The notes beneath the pieces were generated by a model. It ran no database searches, had not been told where the DNA came from, and was given only the letters and a program-made list of their open reading frames with translations. Shown here piece by piece: positions 1-8,462 of a stretch of 64,000 nt of DNA. Both the position numbers and the translations under genes were made by a program. The stretch comes from Yinghuangia soli (GTDB lineage Bacteria; Actinomycetota; Actinomycetes; Streptomycetales; Streptomycetaceae), in assembly GCF_021502675.1 (NCBI RefSeq), contig NZ_JAKFHA010000025.1, positions 1 through 64,000 on the forward strand, in the 5' to 3' direction. The first letter of the stretch is position 1; the number at the start of each line of letters is the position of its first letter.

Positions 1-120
1 TGGCTCCACGGCTTCCGCCGCCTACGGATCCGCTGGGAACGCCGCGACGACATCCACGAAGCCTTCCTCGCCCTCGCCACCTGCCTCATCACGCTCAGGC
101 ACGTACAACGCCTTTGTTAG
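1..120 (+). mobile_element. IS5-family transposase, C-terminal end (cut by window edge)
   Basis: Frame 1 is open from base 1 and ends in TAG at 118-120. The 39 visible residues run from WLHGFRRLRIRWERRDD to a hydrophobic helix ending VQRLC. The RRLxxRWERRxDIHxAF pattern is what I know from the C-terminus of IS5-family DDE transposases. The sequence just after the stop (GTTAGGACCA, then CTAA at 126-129) could be the right inverted repeat and a YTA-type target duplication, but the left end lies outside the window. The catalytic DDE core is not visible, so I cannot say whether the element is intact. Confidence 0.75.
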
Positions 121-149
121 GACCACTAAGGCCTGCTACCGCGCGTCTG

Positions 150-1004
150 CTAGGCGTCCTGCTGCGGCTCGGCGATCATCGCGGTGCCCACCCGCCGGAA
201 GCCGAGTTGCCCGTAGAGCCGGGCCACGTCCTCGTCGCCGGCACTCAGGAACACCAGGTCCACGCCGCTCTCCAGGGCGTCCGCGACCAGGTGCCAGGTC
301 ACCGCGGCGCCGAGCCCCTGGCGGCGGGCGTTGGGCAGCGTCCCGACGCCGACCACTTCGGTCACCGCGCCGCGCGGCTGGTGGCTGCCGACCGCCAGCG
401 GGCCCTTCGCGCCGTACGCCGCGAAGGTGACGGTGCGCCCGGTGCGCAGGCGTTCGCCGACGTACCGCAGTTGCTCGGGCCGGTGCCCGGGAGCGGCGGC
501 GTCGCGCAGTTCGGGGCCGCCGAGGCCGACCGCGGTGCCCGGCTCGGAGAACGCCACCGCGGGGACGCTGTGCACCACGGCCAGGTCGAGCGCGTCGTGC
601 GCGACGCGGCGCACCTCGACCTCGGTGGCGGGCTCCGGGCGCTCGGCGGCGCGGAACTCCTCGGTGTCCAGCACCATCAGCGGGTGCGCGTGCACGTGGA
701 GGCCGGACCGGGCGGCGGCGTCGCGCAGCCCGGGGGTGGTCTCGTGCACCCACTCGAAGGCTTCCGGCAGGCCCAGTTCGCGCTGCCGCAGGCGGACCGC
801 CGCGACGTCGCCGAGGGTGGGCTGGGCCGGGTGCCCGGGCGTGGGCCGGGCGTAGAAGGGCCAGCCGTCGCCGTCCTGCAGGAACAGCGTCAGGGAACCG
901 AAGTCCTCGGGCGGGACGGCGCCGCGCGGGGCGGCGTCGTAGTAGGCCTCGAGGCGGTCCAGCAGGTCGCGGGCGGCCGCGCTCGTCTCCGTCATCTCGG
1001 TCAT
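150..1004 (-). CDS. GNAT-family N-acetyltransferase
   Basis: A 284-residue protein predicted to move an acetyl group from acetyl-CoA to an unknown amine in the cytoplasm. The C-terminal third holds the acetyl-CoA loop (VGVGTLPNARRQGLGAAV, about residues 215-232), followed by a typical beta strand and the LYGQLGFRRVG segment that closes GNAT folds. The N-terminal half is less conserved, so this is a GNAT with an extra N-terminal domain rather than a minimal 150-residue form. I chose ATG at 1004; GTG at 1007 and ATG at 992 are alternatives. The gene ends 30 bp from the IS remnant. Its substrate cannot be read from the sequence. Confidence 0.8.
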   Translation of the reverse strand: MTEMTETSAAARDLLDRLEAYYDAAPRGAVPPEDFGSLTLFLQDGDGWPFYARPTPGHPAQPTLGDVAAVRLRQRELGLPEAFEWVHETTPGLRDAAARSGLHVHAHPLMVLDTEEFRAAERPEPATEVEVRRVAHDALDLAVVHSVPAVAFSEPGTAVGLGGPELRDAAAPGHRPEQLRYVGERLRTGRTVTFAAYGAKGPLAVGSHQPRGAVTEVVGVGTLPNARRQGLGAAVTWHLVADALESGVDLVFLSAGDEDVARLYGQLGFRRVGTAMIAEPQQDA

Positions 1005-1107
1005 CACCTGCCATCCAACCGGAAGCCCGGCGGGCCTTCCACCGGAAAGTCCCGGACGCGCGGTGCGGGCGGGTGCGGCGGCTGTGCCGTACCCGCCCGC
1101 GACCGGG

Positions 1108-1863
1108 TCAGCGGCCGCCGTGGACCGGGACGACCGCGCCGGTGACGAACGCCGAGGCGTCGGAGAGCAGCCACATCACCGCGTCGGCGACCTCCTCGGC
1201 GGTGCCGGCGCGGCCCATCGGGATCGACGAGGCCTTCTCGGCAAGCCGGTTCGGGCGGCCGGCGCCGGCGTGCAGGCCGGTCTCGATGAGGCCGGGGGCG
1301 ACGGCGTTGACGCGGACGCCCTCGGCGGCGACCTCGTGCGCGAGGCCGAGCGTGAGGGTGTCGACGGCGGCCTTGGTCGCGGCGTAGTGCACCCACTCCC
1401 CCGCGCTGCCCAACTGCGCGGCGCGCGAGGAGATGTTGACGATCAGCCCGCCCTTGCCGCCGTGCCGGGTGGACATGCGGCGGACCGCCTCGCGGGCGCA
1501 CAGCATCGCGCCGACGACATTGACGTCGACGGTGCGCTGCACGGTGGCCGCGTCCAGTTCGTCGAAGCGGCCGTGCGCGCCGACCACGCCCGCGTTGTTG
1601 ACCAGCCCGGCGACGGGGCCGCCGAGTGCGGCCTCGGCGGCGTCGAAGAGCCGCAGTACGTCGGCTTCCACGGAGACGTCGCCGGGCAGGGCCGCGGCCC
1701 GGCCGCCGGCCGCCTCGATGTCCGCGACCACCGCGGCGGCGCCGTCCGCGTCGCCCGCGTAGTTCACCGCGACCGCCCAGCCGTCCGCCGCGGCGGCGCG
1801 GGCGACCGCCGCACCGATGCCCTTGCTTGCCCCGGTCACGACGAGGGTTCCCCGGTCTGCCAT
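1108..1863 (-). CDS. SDR-family NAD(P)-dependent oxidoreductase
   Basis: A 251-residue classical short-chain dehydrogenase/reductase. The Rossmann motif TGASKGIG is near residue 8, NNAG near 85, and the catalytic Ser-Tyr-Lys set is in NISS and YAATK near residues 140-160. The glycine-rich end (GAVVPVHGG) is typical of FabG-like enzymes. I chose ATG 1863 because GGGAG sits about 8 nt upstream; a longer reading from 1914 adds 17 unlikely residues. The basic residue after the first glycine motif favours NADP(H). The gene is divergent from the YgiB-like/YgiC-like pair. Substrate unknown. Confidence 0.88.
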   Translation of the reverse strand: MADRGTLVVTGASKGIGAAVARAAAADGWAVAVNYAGDADGAAAVVADIEAAGGRAAALPGDVSVEADVLRLFDAAEAALGGPVAGLVNNAGVVGAHGRFDELDAATVQRTVDVNVVGAMLCAREAVRRMSTRHGGKGGLIVNISSRAAQLGSAGEWVHYAATKAAVDTLTLGLAHEVAAEGVRVNAVAPGLIETGLHAGAGRPNRLAEKASSIPMGRAGTAEEVADAVMWLLSDASAFVTGAVVPVHGGR

Positions 1864-2084
1864 GCGACTGCTCCCGTTGCTCGGTATTTGCGGGTGTTTG
1901 TCGTCCCGATCCAATCACCGGGTGCCTGGCAACCGGGGTGGTGGTGCCGGTAACGTCCTTGCACTCCGTACGGCATACCGCTGCGTATGGCCCGGCCCCG
2001 GCCGGCCCGTCCGGTCTCTGCCAGTCATCCGAGCGCCCGGAGACCAGCCCCGGACGCGCGACACGAGAAGGGTCCGGTGCACCC

Positions 2085-2456
2085 ATGCCCCCGACTTCGG
2101 GGCGGCGCCTGCGGTCCGCGACCGTCGCGGCGACGATGACCCTCAGCCTGGCCAGTGCGCTGACCGGCTGCGGCGGCGGTTCGAAGAAGGCCGAGTGGGC
2201 GGAGATCTGCGTCCACCGCCAGAACCAGGTCCGGGCCTCGGACAGCGAGTGCGTCGTCGACCGGTCCGGTGCGCACGCCTGGTACTACATCCCGCGCAAG
2301 AACGGGAACTCCGTGCCGTCGATGAGCGGTTCGATCAGCCTGGTCAAGGGCGGCACGTTCGACCGCCCGCGCAAGGGCACGATCACGCGCGGCGGGTTCG
2401 GCACCATCAAGCAGGACAGCTCCAGCAGCGGAGGCGGCGGCGTCACGGGCGGCTGA
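2085..2456 (+). CDS. Small lipoprotein, YgiB-like (TRGGFG tail)
   Basis: A 123-residue protein with a lipoprotein signal: basic start, hydrophobic stretch and lipobox ALTGC, so it should be anchored to the outer face of the membrane. Two more cysteines follow (EICVH and SECVV). Near the C-terminus it has ITRGGFG followed by a Ser/Gly tail, closely resembling the TRGGFG tail of E. coli YgiB/YjfM (DUF1190). The downstream neighbour, 83 bp away on the same strand, is a YgiC/YjfC-type ATP-grasp protein, which is exactly the E. coli gene order. Start ATG 2085 follows GAGAAGG. The link to YgiB is inferred from the short tail motif plus gene order. Biochemical role unknown. Confidence 0.7.
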   Translation: MPPTSGRRLRSATVAATMTLSLASALTGCGGGSKKAEWAEICVHRQNQVRASDSECVVDRSGAHAWYYIPRKNGNSVPSMSGSISLVKGGTFDRPRKGTITRGGFGTIKQDSSSSGGGGVTGG

Positions 2457-2539
2457 GCACCGCTGCCCGCACCCGCCTCCGGCACCTGCCGACTCCCCCT
2501 CGCCCGATCCTCCCTTTCCCCCGTCCGGAGCCACCGCCC

Positions 2540-3763
2540 ATGCAGCGCCTGCCCATCGCCCCCCGCCCCGACTGGCGCGACGTCATCGAGTCGCAGGGGA
2601 TGCTGTACTCGGCGACCCGCCTGGACGACGGCGGCGAGGTGCCGTACTGGTTCGAAGAGGCTTACTACAGCTTCTCGGTGGACGAAGTGCTGCACCTGGA
2701 GGAGGTCACCCGGGAGCTGCACGAGATGTGCGTGGCCGCGGCCCGGCACATCCTGGACCGGGGCAGCCTGGAGGCGTTCGGCCTGCCGGAGGAGGCGCGC
2801 GACTACCTGCGGCTCACCTTCGACGAGGAACACCCGAGCCTGTACGGGCGGTTCGACCTGGCGTGGGGCGGCACCGGCGGTGCGCTGCCGCAGGTCAAGA
2901 TGCTGGAGTACAACGCCGATACGCCGACCACGCTCATCGAGGCGTCGATGATCCAGTGGTTCTGGCTGCAGGACCGGTTCCCGGATCGCGACCAGTGGAA
3001 CAGCCTGCACGAGCGCCTGGTCCGGGCGTGGGCCGCGATGAAGCCCCGGCTCCGCTCCGACCTGGTCCACTTCGCGCACTTCGGCGGCACCGACTTCGAC
3101 GAGGAGTGGCTGACCGCGTCCTACATACGCGACACCGCCGACGAGGCCGGGCTGACCACGGTCGGTCTGGAGGTCGCCGATGTGGGCTGGGACGACGGAG
3201 CCCTGCGCTTCGTCGACTTGGACGAGCGGGCCATCGACACGATGTTCATGCTCTACCCGTGGGAGGACATGCTCATCGAGCCGTTCGGTGCGCACGTCCT
3301 CGACCACCCCCGCACCTGCACCTTCCTGGAACCCGCCTGGAAGGTCGTCCTTTCCAACAAGGCCCTGCTGGCCACGCTGTGGGAGCTCTACCCGGGCCAC
3401 CCCAACCTGCTCCCCGCGTACCTGGATTCGCCCCGCGACATGACGTCGTACGTCGCCAAACCGCTGCACGGCCGCGAGGGCGACTCGGTGCGCATCGTCA
3501 CGCCGGACTCCGAATACATCCACCCCACCGTCGAGTACGACGGCTCCGAGGGCTGGTGCTACCAGGAATACGCCCCGCTCCCGAACCTGGACGGCAACCA
3601 GGTCGTCCTCGGCTCCTGGATCGTCGACGGCAAACCGGCCGGCCTCGGCGTCCGCGAATCGGACGGCCCCGTCACGGACTTCTACGCCCGCTTCGTCCCG
3701 CACCTGGTCGACACCCCGGCCCCCGACGAGGCCGACCGTCAGCGCTGGCTCGAGGAGGACTGA
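2540..3763 (+). CDS. Glutathionylspermidine synthase-family ATP-grasp protein (YgiC/YjfC type)
   Basis: A 407-residue protein of the glutathionylspermidine-synthase-like ATP-grasp family, close to the usual 380-410 length of YgiC/YjfC. Visible hallmarks are the EYNADTPT motif near residue 123, YPWEDM near 240, WKVVLSNKALL near 275, and the ATP-binding strand VAKPLHGREGDSVRI near 310. It lacks the amidase half of the bifunctional E. coli Gsp enzyme. Family members are named for glutathionylspermidine synthesis, but this activity is not established for the stand-alone YgiC branch, and actinomycetes generally use mycothiol. It most likely works with the YgiB-like lipoprotein just upstream. ATG 2540 has only weak upstream purines. 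Its end overlaps the convergent AraC gene by 25 bp. Confidence 0.85.
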   Translation: MQRLPIAPRPDWRDVIESQGMLYSATRLDDGGEVPYWFEEAYYSFSVDEVLHLEEVTRELHEMCVAAARHILDRGSLEAFGLPEEARDYLRLTFDEEHPSLYGRFDLAWGGTGGALPQVKMLEYNADTPTTLIEASMIQWFWLQDRFPDRDQWNSLHERLVRAWAAMKPRLRSDLVHFAHFGGTDFDEEWLTASYIRDTADEAGLTTVGLEVADVGWDDGALRFVDLDERAIDTMFMLYPWEDMLIEPFGAHVLDHPRTCTFLEPAWKVVLSNKALLATLWELYPGHPNLLPAYLDSPRDMTSYVAKPLHGREGDSVRIVTPDSEYIHPTVEYDGSEGWCYQEYAPLPNLDGNQVVLGSWIVDGKPAGLGVRESDGPVTDFYARFVPHLVDTPAPDEADRQRWLEED

Positions 3764-4782
3764 CCCCCGTCCCGGCCGCGGGCGCGAAGGGCGGACGGGG
3801 TCGTGGACTGCCAGCGGAGCATGGCGCGGCGCAGGGTGCGGGCGTCGGTGTAGCCGAGTTTGGCGGCGACGTCGCGGAGTGGCAGGTCGGTGTCGCGGAG
3901 CAGGGCGAGGGCCTGGCGTTCGCGGGCGGCTTCGACTTCGGCGCGCCAGGAGGTGCCGAGGGCGGCGAGCCGGCGTTGCAGAGTGCGGCCGCTGGTGCCG
4001 AGGCGCTGCGCGACGCGGTCCAGGGACACCTCGTCGTCGCGGAACGCGGCTTCCAGGGCGGCGGTGAAGCGGTCGTGGCCGGTCGGGACGGTGCGGGTGG
4101 CGGCGAGGGTGCGGTCGGCGTGGTCGCGCAGCACGCGGTCGAGGCCGGGCTGGCTGCCGGGGAGGGTGCGGACGACGTCGTCGAGGAGGAGCGTGACGGT
4201 GTTGGCCTCGGCGCCGAACTCGATGTTGCGGGTGCCGAAGTGCTCGGCGTGCCGGCGTATTCGGGTCGGGGCGCGGTGGGTGAGGGTGAGTTTGAGCGGG
4301 ACGAGCGGTGCCCGGGAGGCCTCGCGGGCGCGGCGCAGGAATATGGCCAGGGCCATGAGGTCGAACGCCTCGGCGACATCCGGTGTGTCGACGGTGACGG
4401 ATTGGCGGATCGTGTAGAGGCTGCCGTTCTCGCTGCCCTGGATGCGGGTGTCGGCGTCGCCGACGAGGTGGAGGTAGTCGACGGCGGTGGCGATCGTGGT
4501 GCGCAGGTCGGGGCCGCAGGTGGCGAGGTAGTCCCAGAGCCCGAACGCTCCGACGGGGGCGGCGTCCGCGGCGCGCAGGGCGACGTGGGGCCCGGATGCG
4601 TCGACGATGAGCTGCTCGCACAGGGCGACCACCGATGCCATGGGCACGCGGATGAGGTCGTCGCCCAGGTCGCGGGGGGCGAGGCCGGGAAGGGCGTCGA
4701 ACCGCGGCGAGTCGCTGCCCGATTGGCGTACGAGCGTGCGGAAGTGCCGCGCGCAGTGGGCCGATGCCGTCCATGTGTGCAC
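3739..4782 (-). CDS. AraC-family transcriptional regulator
   Basis: A 347-residue regulator. The N-terminal two thirds resembles the arabinose-binding-like domain of OruR/ArgR-type AraC proteins (ALRAADAAPVGAFGLWDYL, residues 60-90). The C-terminus carries the two helix-turn-helix units: SLDRVAQRLGTSGRTLQRRL and LPLRDVAAKLGYTDARTLRRA, then the PSALR end. No in-frame ATG fits the domain start, so I use GTG 4782, whose first residues are VHTWTASAH. That leaves 11 bp to the stop of the membrane protein gene upstream, so the two are probably co-transcribed. The 3' end overlaps the convergent YgiC-like gene. Target genes unknown; the co-transcribed membrane protein is the obvious candidate. Confidence 0.85.
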   Translation of the reverse strand: MHTWTASAHCARHFRTLVRQSGSDSPRFDALPGLAPRDLGDDLIRVPMASVVALCEQLIVDASGPHVALRAADAAPVGAFGLWDYLATCGPDLRTTIATAVDYLHLVGDADTRIQGSENGSLYTIRQSVTVDTPDVAEAFDLMALAIFLRRAREASRAPLVPLKLTLTHRAPTRIRRHAEHFGTRNIEFGAEANTVTLLLDDVVRTLPGSQPGLDRVLRDHADRTLAATRTVPTGHDRFTAALEAAFRDDEVSLDRVAQRLGTSGRTLQRRLAALGTSWRAEVEAARERQALALLRDTDLPLRDVAAKLGYTDARTLRRAMLRWQSTTPSALRARGRDGGQSSSSQR

Positions 4783-4793
4783 GGTCGGCGATC

Positions 4794-5309
4794 TTAAGGG
4801 CTGATTCGCGCCACTGCTCGGGTTTTCGGCCGCGCCGGCCGGCGCGGCCGCGGGGCGGTGCGTACGGGCAGCGCCACCGCTGCGCCGGCGGTCAGGCCGA
4901 CGGTGGCGACCGATGCTGCGGCGAGTCCTGCGGCGATCTCGGGGTCCGTGCGCAGCAGGTACGGCAGGGCCACCATCCAGACCGGGGTGAGCAGAACGTA
5001 GATGCCGGCGAGTGCGGCGGTCGTGGTGGCGACGTCGTAGGCCGGGTGCCGGTGCCGGGTCGCGGTGCGGGCCCGGGTGATCCCGGCTGCGGCGGCTCCT
5101 GCCAGTGCGCCGAGGGCGGCGCCGAGCGGCACCTGCTCGGCCAGGTGGAAGTCGATGGCGATGGCGCCCGGGCTGCGCCACCAGTACTCCGCCTCGAGGC
5201 GGCCGACCACGAGGAAGGCCGCGGTCATGATGGCGCTTGCGGCGACGAAGGCTGCTTCGAGCCGCCGCCGCACTGCGGTGGCCGCGCGCGTCCGTCCGTC
5301 GGCGTCCAT
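4794..5309 (-). CDS. Four-helix membrane protein of unknown function
   Basis: A 171-residue hydrophobic protein with about four membrane segments (roughly residues 17-36, 60-80, 92-112 and 125-147) and an Arg/Pro-rich cytoplasmic tail. I recognise no family. ATG 5309 is preferred; a GTG at 5390 would add 27 polar residues and has no better ribosome binding site. It lies immediately upstream of the AraC gene with an 11-bp gap, suggesting one transcript in which the regulator responds to a signal linked to this membrane protein. A transport role is possible but not shown. Confidence 0.6.
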   Translation of the reverse strand: MDADGRTRAATAVRRRLEAAFVAASAIMTAAFLVVGRLEAEYWWRSPGAIAIDFHLAEQVPLGAALGALAGAAAAGITRARTATRHRHPAYDVATTTAALAGIYVLLTPVWMVALPYLLRTDPEIAAGLAAASVATVGLTAGAAVALPVRTAPRPRRPARPKTRAVARISP

Positions 5310-5438
5310 CGCCCCAGGAAACCGGGTGCGCGGCCTCAGGACAACGGGTTGGGGCGGAGTGGCAGTGCCGCGGGCGCGGTTTTCCGCCACTACGCGGGAA
5401 ACCGGGCCTGTCTCTCCTCGGGGCGCGGTGCCCCGGGC

Positions 5439-8400
5439 TCAGGCCTGGTCGTCGACCAGGCCCAACCGGTGGGCCAGGGCGGCCGCTTCGCCGCGGTTGG
5501 CGACCTCCATCTTGGCCAGGATGTTCGACACGTGGACGCTTGCCGTCTTGACGCTGATGAACAGTTCCTCGGCGATGCGCCGGTTGCTGTGGCCTTGGGC
5601 GAGGCGGGCCAGGACCTCGCGTTCGCGCGGGGTCAGGGATGCCGCAACGCCGTTGCCGGTCCCGGGGCCGACGGGCGAGGCGTCGGCAGCGTGCGGTGCG
5701 GACTCGTCGGCTGCGGCTTTCGCGGCGAGGTCGACGCCGAGGCGCCGGGCGAGGAGTTCGGCTGCGTCGCGCAGCGGGACCGCGCCGAGGCCGGCGGCGG
5801 TGGCGTGTGCGGCTGCGAGGGCCTCGGCGGCCTCCGGGCGGCGGCCCGCGGACGCGTACGCGGCGGCCAGGTCGAGCTTGGCGCGGGCCTGGTAGTACGG
5901 CTTGGTGGTCCGCGACCAGGCGGCGTCGGCCTGCTGCCAGCGGGTGACGGGGTCGGGAATTCCGGTGGCGTCGTCGAGCAGCGCGGCGGTGGTCGCGGCG
6001 TAGGCGGCGTCCAGCGGGCAGTCGATGGCCATGCTTGCCGCGAGGTCGCGGATCACCTGGACCGCGGACGCGGAGCCGTCCGGTGCCTCGTCCGGGCCGG
6101 CGGCGGTGCCGCCGAGTTCCGCTTCGGTGCGGGCAGCGTCCGCGGCCAGCGGCCAGCCGTAGCGCTGGTGGCCGACCAGGATGCCCTCTTCGGCCTGGGT
6201 GCGGGCGAGTTCGCGGGCCAGGGCGAGGTTGCCGGCCTCGCGCGCGGCGGCGATCTCGAGGCCGCGGTGCGGGATGCGGCCTTGCGGTTCGAGGTAGCTC
6301 TCGGAGTCCGTGACGTGCCCGCGGGCGCGGTGCTTGGCGGCGGCTTCGGTGTCGCCGCGGTAGGCGGCCAGCTGCGCGAGGATGCGTTCGAGGTGGGACG
6401 TGATGCGCATGCCCGGGTTGAGCGCGCTGGCGTCGGAGGCGACCTGGTCGGCCTCCGCCCAGCGGCCCAGCGAGAGAAGGCTCTCGGCGAGGTTCCCCGA
6501 GGTGAACCCGGTGAGATGGCGCTGGCCGCGCTTCTTGGCGATCTCCAGGGCGCGGACCGCGACCTCGACGGAGTCCTCGTGCCGGCCCAGGCCTTCGAGG
6601 AGCGAGGCGTGGTTGGCCAGGACGTGCACGATCAGGTCGGGGCTGTCGACGTCCTCGGCGAGCCGGATCGAGTCCCGGCCGGTCGCCTCGGCCTCGTCGA
6701 CGTCGCCGCTGTTGAGCAGGAACCAGGCGAGGGTCTTGGAGACGTCCGCCTCGGCGGCCCGGTCGCCGGATGCGCGGGCGATCTCCAGCGCGTCGCGTGC
6801 GTCGCCCACCGCGTCGGCGACGTGGCCGTCGAGCAGCCGGGCGCGGGCGATCTGGATGCGTACCGAGGCGTGCTCGGCGGACACCGGGACGCGGGCCAGG
6901 AGCGCTTCGGCCTTGCGGAGTTCGGCGAAGCCGTCGGCCCGTGCGTGGTTGCGCAGCAGCAGGGCGCGGGCGTGCCAGAGCATCGCGGCGCGGCGGGGTT
7001 CGGCGTCCGCGTCGACGATGTCGAGGGCTTGGCGCAGCAGGGCGAGGCCGCGGTCGGCACTGCTGTGGTAGCGGGCCGCGGCGGCGGCTTCCTCGAGGAT
7101 GTCCAGCTGTGTGGTGCCGCTCAGTTCCGCGGGGTCGGGTAGGCGTTCCCACATGTCCAGGGCGCCGTCGAGGAGGCGCAGCTGCTCGCCGAAGGCGTAG
7201 CGGTCGCCGGCTTGGCGGGCGGCGGCGAGGAGGGCGGGCAGGGCGCGGGCCGGGTTCTCCGCGGCCCACCAGTGCGCGGCGGCGCGGGCCACGGCCTCTT
7301 CGGTGCCGACGAGGTCCGGGAAGTCCTCCAGGATCTGGGCGAACGCGGCGTGTCCGCGCATCCGTTCGCCGGGCAGCAGGTCGTCGGTGGCGGCCTCGCG
7401 GACCAGGGCGTGCCGGAAGGTGTAGCCGTCGCCGTCGCGGGCGGGGGCCAGGACGTAGGCGCCGATGGCGGCGCGCAGTGCGGTGTCGAGAGTGTCGGCG
7501 TCGATGCGGGCGTGCCGGGCGGCGACCTCGGCGAGGAGCCGGTGCGGGACGGTGGCGCCGCCGATGGCGGCGAGCCGGACGACGCGCTGGGCGCTGTCGG
7601 GGAGTTGCTCGATGCGGATCAGGAGCAGGTCGCGCAGCGAGTCGGAGAGCCGGGTCAGTCGCCCGTCGCGGACGCTGCCGGCGAGCTCCTCGACGAAGAA
7701 CGCGTTGCCTTCGGAGCGGCGGTGGACCTGCTCGGCGAGTTCGGCGGACGGTTCGCTGCCGAGGATGCCGCGCAGCTGGTCGGCGACCTGGCCGCGGGTC
7801 AGGCGGGCGAGGTCGGCGCGGCGTACGGTGCGGACCCGTTCGAGTTCGGCGAGCAGCGGCCGCAGGGGGTGGCGGCGGTCGATGGCGTCGGCGCGGTAGG
7901 TGGCGACGAGGAGGACGCGGGCGCGGCGCAGGGTCCGGACCCAGTACGCGAGCAGCTCGCGGGTGGCCGAGTCCGCCCAGTGCAGGTCCTCGACCGCGAT
8001 CACGAGGGTGCGGTCGGCGCTGAGCACCTCCAGGAGGTGCAGGGTGAGGTCGTAGAGCCGGACCCGGTCGGCGCCGTCGCCGTCGCCCGCGGGCCGGCCG
8101 CCGGGGACGAGTGCGGGCGCCAGGCGGGCGAGGTCGGCCTCGCGCCCGGCGGCGGCCTGGGCGAGGCGGTCGCCGAGGGCGCTGTCGAGCATCCGCAGCG
8201 CCCCGGCGATGGGGGCGAACGGCAGGGAGTCGGCGCCGAGCTCGATGCAGCCGCCGACTGCGGTCACCGCGCCGCGGCGGTCGGCCGCGGCGAGGAACTC
8301 CTCGAGGAGCCGGGTCTTGCCCACCCCGGCCTCACCGGCCAGCAGGACCACCGCGGGGGTGCCGCCGTCCGCGGTACGCAGCGCCTCGTCGAGGAGGGCG

Positions 8401-8450
8401 AGTTCGGGCGCGCGTCCGACGAAGACGGGGCTGACCGGGTTGAGCGACAT
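5439..8450 (-). CDS. LAL-type LuxR-family regulator (large ATP-binding)
   Basis: A regulator of about 1003 residues with the layout of LAL/MalT-like activators. An AAA-type NTPase domain has Walker A AGEAGVGKTRLLEEF near residue 45 and a Walker B-like strand LVIAVEDLHWAD near 145. A long helical, TPR-like middle (about 400-860) follows. The C-terminal LuxR helix-turn-helix (LTPREREVLARLAQG and FISVKTASVHVSNIL) lies in the last 65 residues. These proteins usually bind ATP and an inducer, then activate sugar-use or secondary-metabolism genes. Starts at 8450 and 8462 are both possible and neither has a clear Shine-Dalgarno. The target is not evident; the neighbours do not form a biosynthetic cluster. 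Confidence 0.88.
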   Translation of the reverse strand: MSLNPVSPVFVGRAPELALLDEALRTADGGTPAVVLLAGEAGVGKTRLLEEFLAAADRRGAVTAVGGCIELGADSLPFAPIAGALRMLDSALGDRLAQAAAGREADLARLAPALVPGGRPAGDGDGADRVRLYDLTLHLLEVLSADRTLVIAVEDLHWADSATRELLAYWVRTLRRARVLLVATYRADAIDRRHPLRPLLAELERVRTVRRADLARLTRGQVADQLRGILGSEPSAELAEQVHRRSEGNAFFVEELAGSVRDGRLTRLSDSLRDLLLIRIEQLPDSAQRVVRLAAIGGATVPHRLLAEVAARHARIDADTLDTALRAAIGAYVLAPARDGDGYTFRHALVREAATDDLLPGERMRGHAAFAQILEDFPDLVGTEEAVARAAAHWWAAENPARALPALLAAARQAGDRYAFGEQLRLLDGALDMWERLPDPAELSGTTQLDILEEAAAAARYHSSADRGLALLRQALDIVDADAEPRRAAMLWHARALLLRNHARADGFAELRKAEALLARVPVSAEHASVRIQIARARLLDGHVADAVGDARDALEIARASGDRAAEADVSKTLAWFLLNSGDVDEAEATGRDSIRLAEDVDSPDLIVHVLANHASLLEGLGRHEDSVEVAVRALEIAKKRGQRHLTGFTSGNLAESLLSLGRWAEADQVASDASALNPGMRITSHLERILAQLAAYRGDTEAAAKHRARGHVTDSESYLEPQGRIPHRGLEIAAAREAGNLALARELARTQAEEGILVGHQRYGWPLAADAARTEAELGGTAAGPDEAPDGSASAVQVIRDLAASMAIDCPLDAAYAATTAALLDDATGIPDPVTRWQQADAAWSRTTKPYYQARAKLDLAAAYASAGRRPEAAEALAAAHATAAGLGAVPLRDAAELLARRLGVDLAAKAAADESAPHAADASPVGPGTGNGVAASLTPREREVLARLAQGHSNRRIAEELFISVKTASVHVSNILAKMEVANRGEAAALAHRLGLVDDQA

Positions 8451-8462
8451 GTCGGCGAGCAT

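Noticed and set aside
2285-4774. Very long minus-strand open frame, also seen opposite many other genes
   Set aside because: Shadow of GC-rich coding on the other strand; composition is Arg/Pro/His-rich with no domain.
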